DNA of 64,000 nt from Albula goreensis (Eukaryota > Chordata > Actinopteri > Albuliformes > Albulidae). The notes under the pieces are model-generated. The model was given only the letters and a program-made list of their open reading frames with translations. It was not told the origin of the DNA and searched no databases. Where the stretch lies: positions 12,819,141-12,883,140 of the forward strand of contig CM040763.1 in NCBI GenBank assembly GCA_022829145.1, read 5' to 3'. Both the position numbers and the translations under genes were made by a program. Position 1 is the stretch's first letter. The number at the start of each line of letters is the position of its first letter. Shown one piece after another: positions 11,255-24,900 of this stretch.

Positions 11255-12152
11255 GAAAGTGTTCATTATGATATAAGTCATGCTAAGCAAAGTATGTTTG
11301 GAAATTTTTCCTTTTTTTGAACAGAAAAGGGATGTGCAAATGTATAAACAGTATATACAACATTGACAGTGACAATGCATAAAAAAATAAGTGCTGCTAC
11401 AAACAAATGGTGAACACAAAATTACACATAAGACATGTAAATCAAATAATACAGTATCACAGCTCACTTGTTTGAGAAGCTACCCCGATTCAACAAAGAG
11501 AGCTTACAGTTACAGTAATAAAACAAGCTTTTACTGTGAGTTCAATCTTTTGGGTGAGTTTTTTTTTTTTAAATATTGAATTACTTAGGATTTAAGCCTT
11601 TAGGGTGCTTTTCGAGGAAAATAATTCAACAAAAATAAGAATTCAGACGAAAGATAAAAATACGTAAGACACTGAAACACGTCAAAAATGTTCAACAACA
11701 TGCAAAGAGACACAAATATTCGTCATAGTGTTTTTTTAAACTTCCTGAGTAATGTGTATAATGTTTTCTGAATTCCTTTGGGTCATTTTTTTGTATGAAG
11801 TTAGCCAATTTACTCTAATCTGAAGGAGAATCTATGTTATGTGTATGATAGCCCCAGTAGGGTAAGAAATGATTGTTTTTACAAATGTTATAATTCAATG
11901 TTACAACCACAAAGCAAGGCTGTGCCCTGGAGAACACTGGACTGATGCTGAAGAATGACAAAGTTTTGTGTCAGAAATGTAATCTTTTAGTTTTATGTCC
12001 TCAGCCGACTGATCAAGGGCCCTGGCCTGTGGTTTACAGAGTGTTCTCAGAGAAACAGGCGAAGCGATACATTTGGCACAAGAATCAAATGATAATTCTT
12101 CATCTACGGGAACCTAAAATCAGATGTTTTACAAGACTGCACTCACACTACT

Positions 12153-12158
12153 TTTATT
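12153..12158 (-). terminator. Candidate poly(A) signal for inpp4b alpha exon
   Basis: AATAAA on the - strand about 690 bases after the alpha stop codon. Confidence 0.3.
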
Positions 12159-12521
12159 AACACATTCAATTTGAAATCATGGACATTATGAACTCAGGTA
12201 TATCAAATATGTTACAAGTGATGGTATGTGAAACTCCTCAAATTATTCTCAGATCACTCACCTGTGATAAGTTTGAAAGGAAAATATTAGGCAGAAGTAA
12301 TATTTTTTGTACTTTTCTGCAGAGATAAAAGAAAACAGCTTATTTACACAATGTTTCACAATATGACTGATATACAGCATGCCCGTACAGCAAAAACCTA
12401 AAATATATACAGCATCACACAGTAACATGCAATGCCTGTATATGTGTTAATGTATGGTTGAAAAAATCTTTAACTTCCTGTGTTTGGATTTCAGGTCCAT
12501 GTTGGAACATTAATGCTCCAC

Positions 12522-12527
12522 TTTATT
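12522..12527 (-). terminator. Proximal candidate poly(A) signal for inpp4b alpha exon
   Basis: AATAAA on the - strand about 320 bases after the alpha stop codon; the first canonical signal reached downstream of that exon. Confidence 0.4.
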
Positions 12528-12843
12528 ACCTTCTTAAAAATCGCATCTTTACTTCTGCCTTGCCATACTTATTTTATATAAAATGTGTCCAGAAAAACTA
12601 AGACCTGATACTATAATATTTTCGCTACATTCATTTCACTTTATCTATTCCAGCACACATGAAAATTATATTGTAAAAAAACAACTGAAAAATAATACCC
12701 CACATGACTCAAATAGGACAGATTGATTCCAAAATGTCAATTTGGTGTGGATTATCTGCTTCTTCCAGGAGACATGTCAGAGTTACAGCACATTCACAGC
12801 ATGTTAGAGCTCTTGCTTAAACAGAGAGGAACGCTCATGTTTT

Positions 12844-12976
12844 TCATGTATCAACCTTTCCATAGGTGCCCTCTGGTGGTCTGTAGAACTTGGGAAAAGC
12901 CATCAACTGAAGCATGTTGAATGCATATTTCCTGCATTTAATATTCTTTTGCACGTTCTCAATCCGGCATCCTTCT
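12844..12976 (-). CDS. inpp4b: inpp4b last exon, alpha (soluble) C-terminus
   Basis: The acceptor is cttctgtgtaccag. The first base completes AG|A (Arg), giving [12 protein letters not shown] across the join. It codes [20 protein letters not shown] followed by [11 protein letters not shown] and TGA, nearly the human INPP4B end ([11 protein letters not shown]). This is the conserved cytosolic alpha tail and the last exon in transcript order, 1.1 kb beyond the second beta exon. Confidence 0.95.
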
Positions 12977-15900
12977 CTGGTACACAGAAGGGGACAAAAT
13001 GAAATGAAATCATAAAATAATACTTCAACATAATACACAAAAAGCAAAGATTTAGTGTTACATAATTAAAGGATCTGGCAGGCTAAACATTGAAGAATGA
13101 AGAATGTGACACATTTTATCCGATAAGATATGTCACGTTCTTCATTCTCAAATGTTAAAACACAAGATGGCTATCGGACTTCTAAGACTGTGACAAAAGC
13201 ATAGGCACGTCAATATGTATTTTTGGTGATAACACTGGACTATTTCTGTAAGAGGCATTCTATGTTAGATATGATTCAGCTTTCAGTCATGCATCAACAT
13301 TGTCTGAGTGTATTGTGCTGGTGTAATTAAAGGCACACACCTGATGGCTCAGGTCAGTTGCCATAAAAAGCAGGGAATAAGGCATTAAAACGTGGAAACG
13401 TACATAAACAAAAAGTAAATTCCCAGCAAGGAAAACACCCTTTTCACCCTCAACAACAAATTTAAATTCTTTTTAGCATAAATGCACCATATTAAAACTT
13501 TTAGGGTTAGAAAGAAAATTCCAATAAGAATGTGTAAGTAAATTTTGCAACCAGAACACACATTGTTCTTAAAATCCATCCATCCAATCAAAACCCCAAT
13601 CCCAGACATGATTACACTTTTCTAGGCTTCTTGTTTGAGGAAAGGCCTGGGACACCTTCTGCTGTACCCCAGCATCTGAATCAATGCCCTCTGAAAGCCT
13701 CCATTCCACACATCCCAACACGCTCCATGCCAGAACTGATTTGTATACATGTGTAGGTGCGGCGCAACATGGCGTATGTTCATGCCGGATCCTTCTGTTT
13801 GTCAGAGGGATTTTTGCTTGCACCGACTATAATTTCACTAATCTTCGACACTGAAGTAGATGCAATTACCTACTGCTACAGTACAAATCTACTCAGTATA
13901 ACAAAGTGCATTATTTAGACATTTACAGAGGGAATATTTCCCTACTGTCTCTGTAACATACATTTTAAAAGAGCAATTACTCAACTGAATGAGACAAAGG
14001 CCTCTAACTTCAATTTAAGCACACACCTGAACCCACGAAAAACAAAACAATAAAAAAAAATTGCACAGTAAACTGTAATTCTGGTATAACAAGCAGTTTA
14101 TTGGTATTTTGCAAGCAGAAAAACGAGACTTAAAATGAGCCACACGACCAGCAAGTGGGAGCTGACAAGCAGTAGAGCGACAGGGTAGAAGTGTCGGGAG
14201 GTTGGCTTGTTTTCAGCTACAGAGCCTGTCTCAGGGTCATCCCACTGACCACCTTCTCCCTGGGTGAGCCCACTGTTGGAACGAGTCAAGAACAGACAGA
14301 ACACCAGCGGGTTAGTAAAGACGGGGGTGTGGGGGGGGGCTGGAGGACCACCAACATGGTGAAACTAATGGTCACACTGATGGGAAGCATGGATGGAGAA
14401 GCATGGGTGATCGCTCTTAAAAATATATCCTCCAGCCAAAGGAAAATCCTTAACCGCGCAGTAGGCCAGGCCAGCAAGGACATTTTGTAAGAGCACAGCC
14501 AGATGAGACCAGGCAACGCAAGACAGCTGGCCAGGATAGTGTTGGGTAAAGCAATAACATGCAAAGGGGCTCATTGATGGTCGAAGTAGCAATGACTATG
14601 GCATCACCAATTCCTCTTCGCCTTCTTAATGAAAATTTTAACCTCTGTTTATTGAATCTCTAATGCGTAAACCATGCTGCCATAAAATACATTAATACAA
14701 TTGTCCTTCCTTAATCTTTGCAAAAAAGAAGATAAGAAATTCTCAACTGACTTTGGTTTGTTCTAAGTGCATGTCTCTATGCACTCTCATGGGCTGAGTG
14801 ACAGTGGTAAGCTGAGCACCATTAAATACTGTGCTACAAGCAAACAGATGACAGGCTGTACTGGTGTGTGACTCTGCTAGAGAATTAAGAAGTGTAAAAA
14901 CGCTCATCAGAACAAATAAGAAAATCACAACAGCAGAACAGACTGTTTCTACTTCAACACATGAAGAAAAATGCCCATGTTTATTTTTCCAGTTTTGAAA
15001 TATTTCAATTGTAAATGCACAAAAATCAACCTTCTCAGTATTCTAGGAACATCCCTCTTACAAAACAGTTAAACCACCCGCCATGCCCCACTGACCTAAC
15101 ATTAGTGAAGAACTTGCTGGTGATCATGAGAAATTGTCTTCATATTACCTCAAAACCACAATTAATGCAGGATTGCAAGGTTATGTGCAAAAATGAATTT
15201 TTGTTTAGATTTGGAAGAATATTTGTTATTTTTAGTAAATATTCCCCAAAGTAGCAGCCTATAGTAAGAAATTAACATATATCTGGAATGGTCTCACTCA
15301 TACCACACACACATACACACGCACGCGCACACACACACAAGCTTTTTCTGTGGGGTACACTTTTAATCTTAATGGTCCTTTACACTTTTACACTTACTGT
15401 GTTTATGCACTCTTAGATATTTGCCAAGTAACCACACCTTAAAATGAGGAATTAAAGGCATAGAAAAAGCTGAATAAGCCACTGTTACTGCAGTTCAATG
15501 CATTTTCGCTCATTTACTTTTTTCCAATACCCTGAACAGAAGGAATTTAATTAAAACCTCGAACCACCACAAATTAGAAAATCTACATGGATTTTTTTTA
15601 ACTAAATTTGTTGCTTCAATAGAGTGTTCAGCTGCTGATTAGAATGACAATTGTATATTCTCAATTTGTTTATGTGGTTTTACCATTAATTCATGTATAA
15701 GCCAAACTGTGAAACCACACTAAATTTAGAGGCAATGTTTTATCTTGCGATGACAACACAAACAACATAACACTAATTTATGTTCTAGTCACAGGAAATG
15801 AACTCTGCTGAATTTAAATTAATGTTATATAAATCTGAAAGTGATAGTAAGGAGAAATAAAATTCCCTTGCAAATGCTTTGATTCTAGGAATCCTTTGAT

Positions 15901-18900
15901 TCTAGGGCACTGCTGTAACCTTGAGCAAGGTACAAACCCAAATTACACATCCAGCACATCCCGTCCAGTCACATCCAGCTGCTCAAACGGACAGTGTTCA
16001 AATGTACACTATGTAAAAGCATCTACTAAATGGCTGAATGTAAATGTAATGCTTGTCTACACATTTACAGCACAACACATATGAAGTCAATCACCATTAA
16101 CCTTTATTTGTTTAACTGTCATCTCACAGTAGGTGGGGAATTAAAAGGGATTGCAAAGCCAGTGAAACATGGGATGATTCCATTGATGGCTACAGAGAGG
16201 CAGTGATGGTGTAAATTTGACCAGGACACTGAGGTTAACCTCTCTTCCCTTTCAAAAAGTGCCATGAGATCTTAGATGTCCACAGTGAGTCAGGACCTTG
16301 GGCTAATGTCTGAAGGATGGCACTTCCTACAGTGCAGTGCCCTTTGTGTTTGTATCCGTGCCCTTTCTATTGTATATTTAGGCTAGATAGGTGACAGGCC
16401 ATAAACATTTTGAAAGTGTCTCCATAAATCTAATGAAAGATTCCTCTTGGCAACTGCTCTGAAAGCTTAAATCTCATACACATTCCATCACCCACTTTCA
16501 ACACACCACTTGTGATGAAAATAACACTACAGTTTCTTTAATGAGAGAAGTTTACATAAGCACCTCCATAGAGCTACTTATGTGCTCCAAGATAACAATC
16601 ACAAATGTCACCTATTTCACACATGAAAAGGTATCCATCCATTCATCATATTTTAATGGTTACATCCTTCCACAAAGACGAAATGCAATAAATATTTGTC
16701 AAAAACAATGCTGTTAATTCCTGGTAAAATGCCAGCATTTTGTTTTAGCTGCTGGTCACATGAAAGCAGCACTATATAAAATAAAAGAAACTGCACATGC
16801 TGATGCCATTTGAAAGCGTCTACTACGGGATCCAGCACAGAAACTACTCACAGACACCCAGACCATCTGAGTCCTCCATGCAGCACTGCACCAATATCAT
16901 CACAGCTTAAACCAATAAAAATGTTAATGCCCCGGGGTTATTAAATGCACTCACTTCCTGTTCGGTGTGCACATATAGGAAGTACACATAACCCCCAACA
17001 ACAAACACACACTCTATGACGACTTTGTTGATTTCCAACGATTGCTTTAGCTGTTTTGTTAATGGCCAGTTGATCATTTTAAAACTGGAAGAATTCCATT
17101 ACCATTAGCAAAACATACAGTTATCATGGCAACAAACAGAAAAGATCTGAAAGATTATTCTCAGCAAAGGATATAGTGCAAGCAATCTGCTGGTGCATTG
17201 TCATCTCTTTCATGTGCATAGACTTCCCCTTTCTGCAGTACTCAGAAATTTTGAAAATGGAATAAGCCCTTCTTATGTATTGCTGAGTTCTTTAAAAATA
17301 AAATCCTGTTAAAACTGTAATCATTTTCAGATCTATGTTCATCACTCTCCTAGTTTGTCAAAAAATTATATCTGTTTTCAAGCTTTTATCAATTAAATTC
17401 CTTTGGTGCACCACCCAGACAGAAGGTGGAATAAGAATTACCATAGGATATGTACAAGTAACAGATATATAAATAATACATTTAATATTTGTCTTTTATA
17501 TGGCATAATAAAATACTATATTTGTGTTGTTTTACAAACAATTTGGGATACACAAAAAGTAGTGTAAAATGCACACAGCAGTTTCTTTGGCCAGCTTCTT
17601 TTCCCTACAATGTGAAAAAAATACTGCAAAGCTAGATTTGTAAATACCCATAAAAATACATGCAACTGAGAAGAGCTCAAGTTTTAAAATAAATAAAATA
17701 TGAGCATGTTCTGTATATTTTCAACGAGATCCTTCAATATCTTATGACCCATGATTCTTCAGAGACGGAAAAATCTTATGTACATATATACTGATTTTTA
17801 TTGCCTGTATAATAAGATCCTCCCTACAAATTACATGTGCCATTTCTCTTACTGTGATCTTAAATATAATGTTAATGCTTCCCTTTTCAGAATCTAACAA
17901 GGCACCAGAAATCTTAATAAATAATCTTAATTTGCTTTTGTTACTAAGCCTTAACTGGATTTGGTCATTCAGAAACTATGTGTTTTCTGGTTTCTCTGTT
18001 GCATCACAGGACATACCAAAACTGTGATGCTATGGCAAATTAGTGGTATTTGGCAAGAAGCAAAGCCAAACTTAAAATGAGCCACACGACCAGCAAGTGG
18101 GAGCTGACAAGCAGTAGAGCGACAGGGTAGAAGTGTCGGGAGGTTGGCTTGTTTTCAGCTACAGAGCCTGTCTCAGGGTCATCCCACTGACCACCTTCTC
18201 CCTGGGTGAGCCCACTGTTGGAACGAGTCAAGAACAGACAGAACACCAGCGGGTTAGTAAAGAAAAGGGGGTGGGGGGGGGGGGAGGGGTGGCTGCGGCA
18301 CACCGATGGAGGCATGGATGGAGAGGTGCACACTGCAGAACAGTGGAGCCCACATGCAGACGGTTGAGTCCGACTATGGTTGTGGCGAAGCAGTGGCTCA
18401 GCTCATTTCCCCACTTTCAAATACCTCACCTCCTACAACACCACTCTCAATACTGCACACTACAGCACTGTATTACACAGTCCACTTTGGAAGGGGTTTG
18501 TAAGGTGTTGTCAATAAGAAAAGACTACTTGCTTATGGTTCTACTACAGATAGGCATGAGTATTATGCTAATGTTGTTATAGTGTGTGGGTATGTATGTA
18601 TGTATGTATGTGTGTGTGTGTGTATATATATATTTTCTTATCAATGTAAGACACAAGGGACAATTATAAAGCATAGCAGGGGTTTGCTGTTGGCTTTTTC
18701 CACATATGTGCTCAAACTTGTAAACCTTTCAGCCATTGGTTTGAGCTACTGATTTGTTTACATGTTTCCAATACAATTAATACTTATGAGGTATAATTAT
18801 CAGTGCAGTCCATGGCAAACAAGGATGTAGCATCAAATTTTGAACTGACTGAAGTGCACATATTAGATTGCACAGGCACTGTCAATGTTCTTCTCACAAT

Positions 18901-21900
18901 GGCAAACACAACAGAAACCCCGCGAGGACAAGTACAGCTTCATCACGTCATTTCCACAGAGGCAAAAGAACAGGAAAAATCTAAACGTGCAGCATAGATA
19001 GGACAGGAAGTCTTTATCTCTGGTTCAGTTTTGATCACACAGCTCACATTCTACAGTCTGACCAAAAACTAACCCTGTGCTGCCACTGGAAGTGAGGTTG
19101 AAATTCATTGTTTTCAGTTTTCTTTTAGAGAATGGTAATTAAATCCCCCGATTTTCAACAAATGTATTGGGGTACTGGGTAAAATAAAAGGAATGACTTC
19201 ATGTGCAAATTTCACTTGAGTGGGACTACATGAATGCAACATTACTAAAAGACTGAGCATGTTTCTGTTCTAAATTATGCCATTGCTTGTCAGCATCATA
19301 TTTAGACAATTTTGAACAATGTTGTTTGATTTCTTCAGTCGCAGATACCATTGCTTGACCATGTTATTGTTGTATCTTGGCCTAAAATAACATTTATCTA
19401 GTCATATAAATGGAACACAAATGAGTTGTTTTTATCTGTCATTTTCTCACAGAGTTACCTTTTCATCTTTCTCCAGTTTTAAGTCTTTCTGTTTGTCTAG
19501 AATAAAATTCGCCATCCAATAACACAGATATTCATCTCACTACATATATAATCCATATTGTGTCAAAAATTGTCATGATAATTATGCCCAGCCATGATTG
19601 CAAGTGTATTCTTTTTTTTATCAGTTACCAGTCTCTCACTTTAAGATACTCTCGCAAAAATGTTCTTTCCTTCAATTTCTATAACCTTTACACAACACAC
19701 ATTCAACCATGAGGTCTCATTGAGACTGAAGCTCATTTGTACGAGAGCCCTTGAAAAATCATCAGTGTACTAAAACAGTGTATACAAGCAATGGGCCCAC
19801 CTGGGATTTATGATCTATAATCCATCAACTGAGATAAGACCACTATGGCATCCTGCAATTCACTGCAGCAGAGACCTTGGATCTATAAAGAAGGCTACAG
19901 ACAAATTCCATTTTTGCTTAAAACACTGTACCCGTCCAGTCATACAGTCAAGAATTATTACTTCTACCAAGGAAATGCAATAAAAAATGTATTGAACAGA
20001 AGAAAACTTAGAATTTTTGATAGCATGTTTTAGGAATAAATGCACTGAAACTGAAAAATTGTGATTTATTGATGTGGTTTGTTGCTCACCAAAATTCATT
20101 TCTGGCTTAAAGAAAACACTCTTTCATGACTAAGCACCCCAAGATCAGACAGTGACCTGTTTCACTGACGATACAAACTACAACTACTGAATCACTGTAT
20201 GACTAGGTCTTTCATTTGCTTCCTGTGTTGAAAGAAAGCTTCCTCTTTGTGTGGAGCCTTCTAGAAAACACATATGAAACTATGGGTGGGTACTAGCTTA
20301 CACATACAGGCATACTATTTATTTAAAATAATTTCAACAATAAACCAGACTTTTATCAGTGCTAACTATACTGTTGACTTATCATCAGTTATACTTAACT
20401 ACTTATCATCGCCAGTTCAGTCTGACGTGTGCTATTTGGATAGTTCAGTTCAGTATGAACGTAGCGCATCTTACTGTGAAAGAGGAGTCATAAGTCAGAG
20501 CCAGTACCAGCTGCTGGAGGATGCCTTACTGGTTACCTACACTGATGCGGTATTTAGAATCACAATTCATTTCCCTCAACAGGAACATTTACAGAGTTTG
20601 AATTGTGTGCCATAGAAAACTAACCAACACAGGACCACACTCTCTGCGACTATGTGGTTCCACAAACATTTACTGACAGCACAGCAAAAATACAGAATAT
20701 CATTTCCATTTTCCTTCATCTACATTAGCTAATAAATGCTCTCCATTTATAAATTGTGTTTTCTGATTATTGGACAACTCTAAAATATAAAACTGGCTGA
20801 AGAATGTAATTTATAGCTCCCTCTTTATATTATTTAATATTCTGTCATATTATTCATTTTAATTACCTTTGCCAGATATAAGCCTCATATATATTTTATG
20901 TGTGCGTGTGTGTGTGCGCGCCTCACTGAGTGAAATGTTTTGTCTGTAAACAGTGAAAGTGAAAACTGCTTCAAGGTATTGACCACATGTATTTAAAAAC
21001 TGGCAATTTCTGCTGGCACCAGACCTGGGAGTCCTTTAATCTGTTTCATTATAAAGCCGTATGTTAAGGGAGCTGTATGAAATGATTTCCCTTACACGAT
21101 GGATCACAAGACCCTTAGCTGCTAACGTTTGGTCCCATCTCTGAGTAACATAGTCTTTAAAAACACTTCTACCCTGTCGATTGTTGTTCATAACAATGTC
21201 ACAATTCAGAACCTTTCCCATTTCTGTTTCCTATATAGCATTTATTTCACTTAAAACATACTATTTGCTTTTAAAGACTGCTTCAAGAAATCCCAGTTGT
21301 CAAGGAAGGTTCATAAGGAATTCAGCTGTCAAACTTTTCAGTTTATCAACAAAGTTTACCCATAAACCTCTGAAGTTTGACTCAAGAGTCATCAATGACT
21401 TGAAATCGCATGGTGTTATGTTTTGTTTCTGTAAATTTTATAAAGATGATGAACTTGGCTTACTACACAAAACACCAGAACCTGATCGCTGGTTTGGTGG
21501 GGAAAAATGCATAGGAGGCACTTCCGGGTGATGAGGACTGGGATGGAGGTGGAGGTTGTGGAAAATGAGGCTGTCTTGCAGAGGTGCATCACACATGCGT
21601 GGGATGGTCTATCAAGCACCTCGCCTAGAGCTCTGACCCGTTTCATGTGCAGTGCAGCTGGCTGCTGCCACTGAGCACTGCACGCCATTCATGAAACCTG
21701 GATTTGCGGGATGTGCGGATGTGGCGTCACAACGACAGCAAACGGGGGGTGGGAGGGGGGAGCCATACCTCCGCATGCAGTCCAGGGCCCGGACGAAGTA
21801 GTCCTTGTTCAGCTCGTGTTCGTCTCGCAGCAGAGCGCACTGCTCCAGCGTTACAGACATAGATGTCCTGTCTTTGGCACTCTTACAGCTGGTGAAGCGG

Positions 21901-24900
21901 ATACCGTTCAGCCTTCGGCAGATCTGGGTTTCACACATTAAAAATAATTTTAAAAAATATTAGCAATATACAGTCAATACTGAACTCTGGCGCAGTTTTA
22001 CTATTTTCCTGAAAATATTAATCCTAGTTAATTAATTATTCATAGTTAATCTATATGGAACAAAATATTTATAATTTTCAAATAGATTTTCCACACTTTG
22101 CAACAAATTAGCAGGAACAATACCCAGCAACCATCTTCATCAACAAGCTTGGAAAATGTTGCTATGGCATTATGTTCTCCCAGAAATAATACTGGCAATG
22201 CATCTTAACCCCTGAGGATTCAGAAAAGTAAGAGTTCCCACAGATCAGCAAGGGAAGATCTAGGATAAACACATGTAGGGTGTACTGTAAACATATAATA
22301 ATCTTGAATGACATGGCCAGCTGTAATAAGGAAACACTGTGTTGAGAGAGTTCAAAGTTTTCTCAACAGATTTGGCTAGAAATGTAAAGAGCAAGTAAAT
22401 AAACAAGTAAGTAATGAAGCAAGAAATACAGTGCAAAGGTTAAGAAACAAGATGGTAACAGATTAAAATAAGTTTAAATCAGAGGAGATGTATTTTGGAA
22501 AAGATGTCTGATAGGCAGAATGAAATCCGGGAGCTAACCATAAAATATGAAATTACAGTGTGTTCACATTTAATCACAAGAGAAACTTAACAATAAGAAA
22601 AGGGCTCAGAGAACAGGTACATAGATGAAAGTGGACCCAAAATATTGTCTTGGGGTACTACAACAGAAAGTGTAAAGTGAACAGAGGCAGTGACTTCAGG
22701 ATACATATTTGATTAGAAAGGTAAGAAGTAAAAAGGAGCATGCTCTGTAACAGATCTCTTGCAACTGATAGGCAAGAGAAGAAAGAAGATTTGAGGATTA
22801 AGATATGAAAAGTAAAGTGCCACTGCTATACTAAAAAACACAAATCCCACAGAGGTTCTTTGTGTTTTCATACACTTGCTTATTTTTACTGGCAAATTAA
22901 CAATCCCCAAAAAATTCCCTCTAGGTTTGTTGGATAAGGCGCAAAATTTCTGCCATTGTGTCACGTCACCTAAATTGTGAGAGCAATGTAGGCCACGTTA
23001 CACAAACATCATATGAATTCTTTAGCAGTGAATAACTTCTTTTTTGAAAACATACCCGCACGCTTAAACCAGAACCACTGGTGGCAGCTGATGTAAACAA
23101 ACCAGTCTTCCCTGAAGGTGAGGAGGAGATTATCGGAAACTGCATATTGTTACAGGCTAATGAAACTGAAAGTGATGTGTGTAAAAGGACTTATGGTGAA
23201 AAGGGTGATGAATAAGATAACTATTTTATTGGAAGAGTAAGAAAGAGCACTAGAGGGGAAATGTGCTGTAAATGCAGACAGCTAGAATGTGTGGGAAATA
23301 CCACTTCACTAAGGTGCGAGAATCTTTTGTTGTGTGATGTAAGCTGTTTCTTCTTTAGCACAGCTGCTACCTAATCTTTCTAAGATATGAGAGAACATGA
23401 TCAATTAAGACAACAAATGTTTGGAAATGCGCACTTCAAAAGGCCTCAGCCTCGCAAAAGCCTCCATCCTGAGTTTTTTAACATTTATGGTACTCCATTA
23501 CAGAAAACAGAGACTTCCCCCCTTACTTTAAATATGCTACTAGGTGGCTTAATCACAGAAACACAAAAAGTTTTCTAGCCGAGAGTGGCCTTCGACTGTA
23601 TTTGTAATTAAACTGCATTTGAAAGCATTATTTACAGTGTTTCTCTATGATATAGTTTTTGCTGTACAACAGGCTGCTTCAGAGCATTTTCTGAACGACA
23701 TCTGTCTTTACTCCACTCAGCTGACAGAGGAAACTTGGCAACTCTTTGCAGTCTTTGTGAATACAAAAGGAACCGAAACAGTATCATCATGAAAACTGCA
23801 TGATTGCAAAATACACAGACAAAAATTCCCAAACAAGTTTCCAAGTGACGTTCCAAAAATCCAGATGCACAATGCCCTCTAACAGTTCGCTATTAAGGCA
23901 TAGTCCATTGGTGTTACACAGGCTATTCACGGGATCATTCAATTTATGAGGTCTGCCAGCATTCAGAGCAGGCACTTCCCCACAAACATGCCAAAGTTAT
24001 ATAACTGGGCCATTCAAAAACAAATTCTAGGAAATGATGCTTCACAGACTTTGTGGTGTGGGCTTCCACTTGCAGAGTTACAGAAGAGTTAAAAAAAACT
24101 GTGTTGATAAGATCTGTGTTCTTCATGATAAAATATGTCTCTTGTGACACACCTTCCTTTGACAATTTCCTTCCTTGGGTCGTGTTTGTGCATATTGACA
24201 TGTTGTGCTTGCACATGCTGAACCAAGGAACAACCACCCAACTGGACAAAAGGATTTATACATAAAGGAACAAACCAGAAGAAGAACTGCCTTACCGTTC
24301 CAGCGAGCCACAGTATCTCCACATTCTTTCGTTTCTTGGTCACTATATTCTGTCCAAGAGTTTCAAGTAATTCTTTCAAGTCGGTTTGGGTTTGGAAACA
24401 TGGTAAATCTGAAAAAAAGAGACACAATTTAGGATATTTTCACATCTGCTGAACATCGCTAGATCTGAGTGAGGTCAAATTTAGACTTCTTGTGCAAAAT
24501 ATTGCTTGTCTTAGAACTCAAAGACCGGCTGTTTTGCAAAAGAAAATTTCCATTGTCACATACAATATTCTCTTTCTCACTCTTTAGCCGGGCCAGGCTG
24601 CTATGTGTTCATGAGAACGCTGTGCACAGCTCTCGCTTGTTGGCCAATCACATCTTCGCAAACTATTAGTCCACATAACCTGCTAGGTGACAGACTAATC
24701 TGGCTAACAGCACACTTTAAGTGTGGATGAGTAAAAGCAGAGAATTGGAGTGCACCTGCGGCAGGAAACGGAAAGGACCTGCTGCCTACCCAAAGTCTGG
24801 GAATGGACTCAAAGGCACAAAATCTTTGTGCTTTTATGAGTGTATTTTATGAAGTATAATGTATTGGTTTGTAATTGGTTCAACATTTTTGTTAGTCATT

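Larger units (their letters stand above)
14322..18039 (-). other. Intron/3' region between the two beta exons
   Basis: It begins with a G-rich tract (14323-14345 on the + strand) abutting the duplicated block. It then holds a CA-rich microsatellite (15304-15339), a SINE-like tail (about 15889-16050) and the candidate poly(A) signal of beta copy 1 (17797-17802). The open frames on both strands at 14191-14592 are shadows of the beta exon and its flank. Confidence 0.6.
18264..21768 (-). other. inpp4b intron before first beta exon
   Basis: Intron of 3554 bp (18215-21768) with donor gtatgg. It holds a GTAT/TG/TA microsatellite (18589-18632) and a TG/CG tract (20898-20921). The 113-codon open frame at 20274-20615 (+) shows no domain. 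Confidence 0.75.

Noticed and set aside
14286-14592. Hydrophobic reverse-strand open frames just upstream of beta copy 2.
   Set aside because: They lie in the intron before the acceptor, have no counterpart beside copy 1 and show no recognisable protein family.
14098-18214. Duplicated exon as a pure assembly artefact.
   Set aside because: The copies differ in the last coding bases, 3' UTR and G-tracts, which a collapsed or repeated contig would not produce; independent reads could still test it.
18133-18582. 149-codon + strand open frame, and the matching one at 14191-14490.
   Set aside because: Antisense shadow of the duplicated beta exon and its G-rich flank.
20274-20615. 113-codon + strand open frame in an inpp4b intron.
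   Set aside because: No domain, no splice context, AT-rich composition; likely chance.
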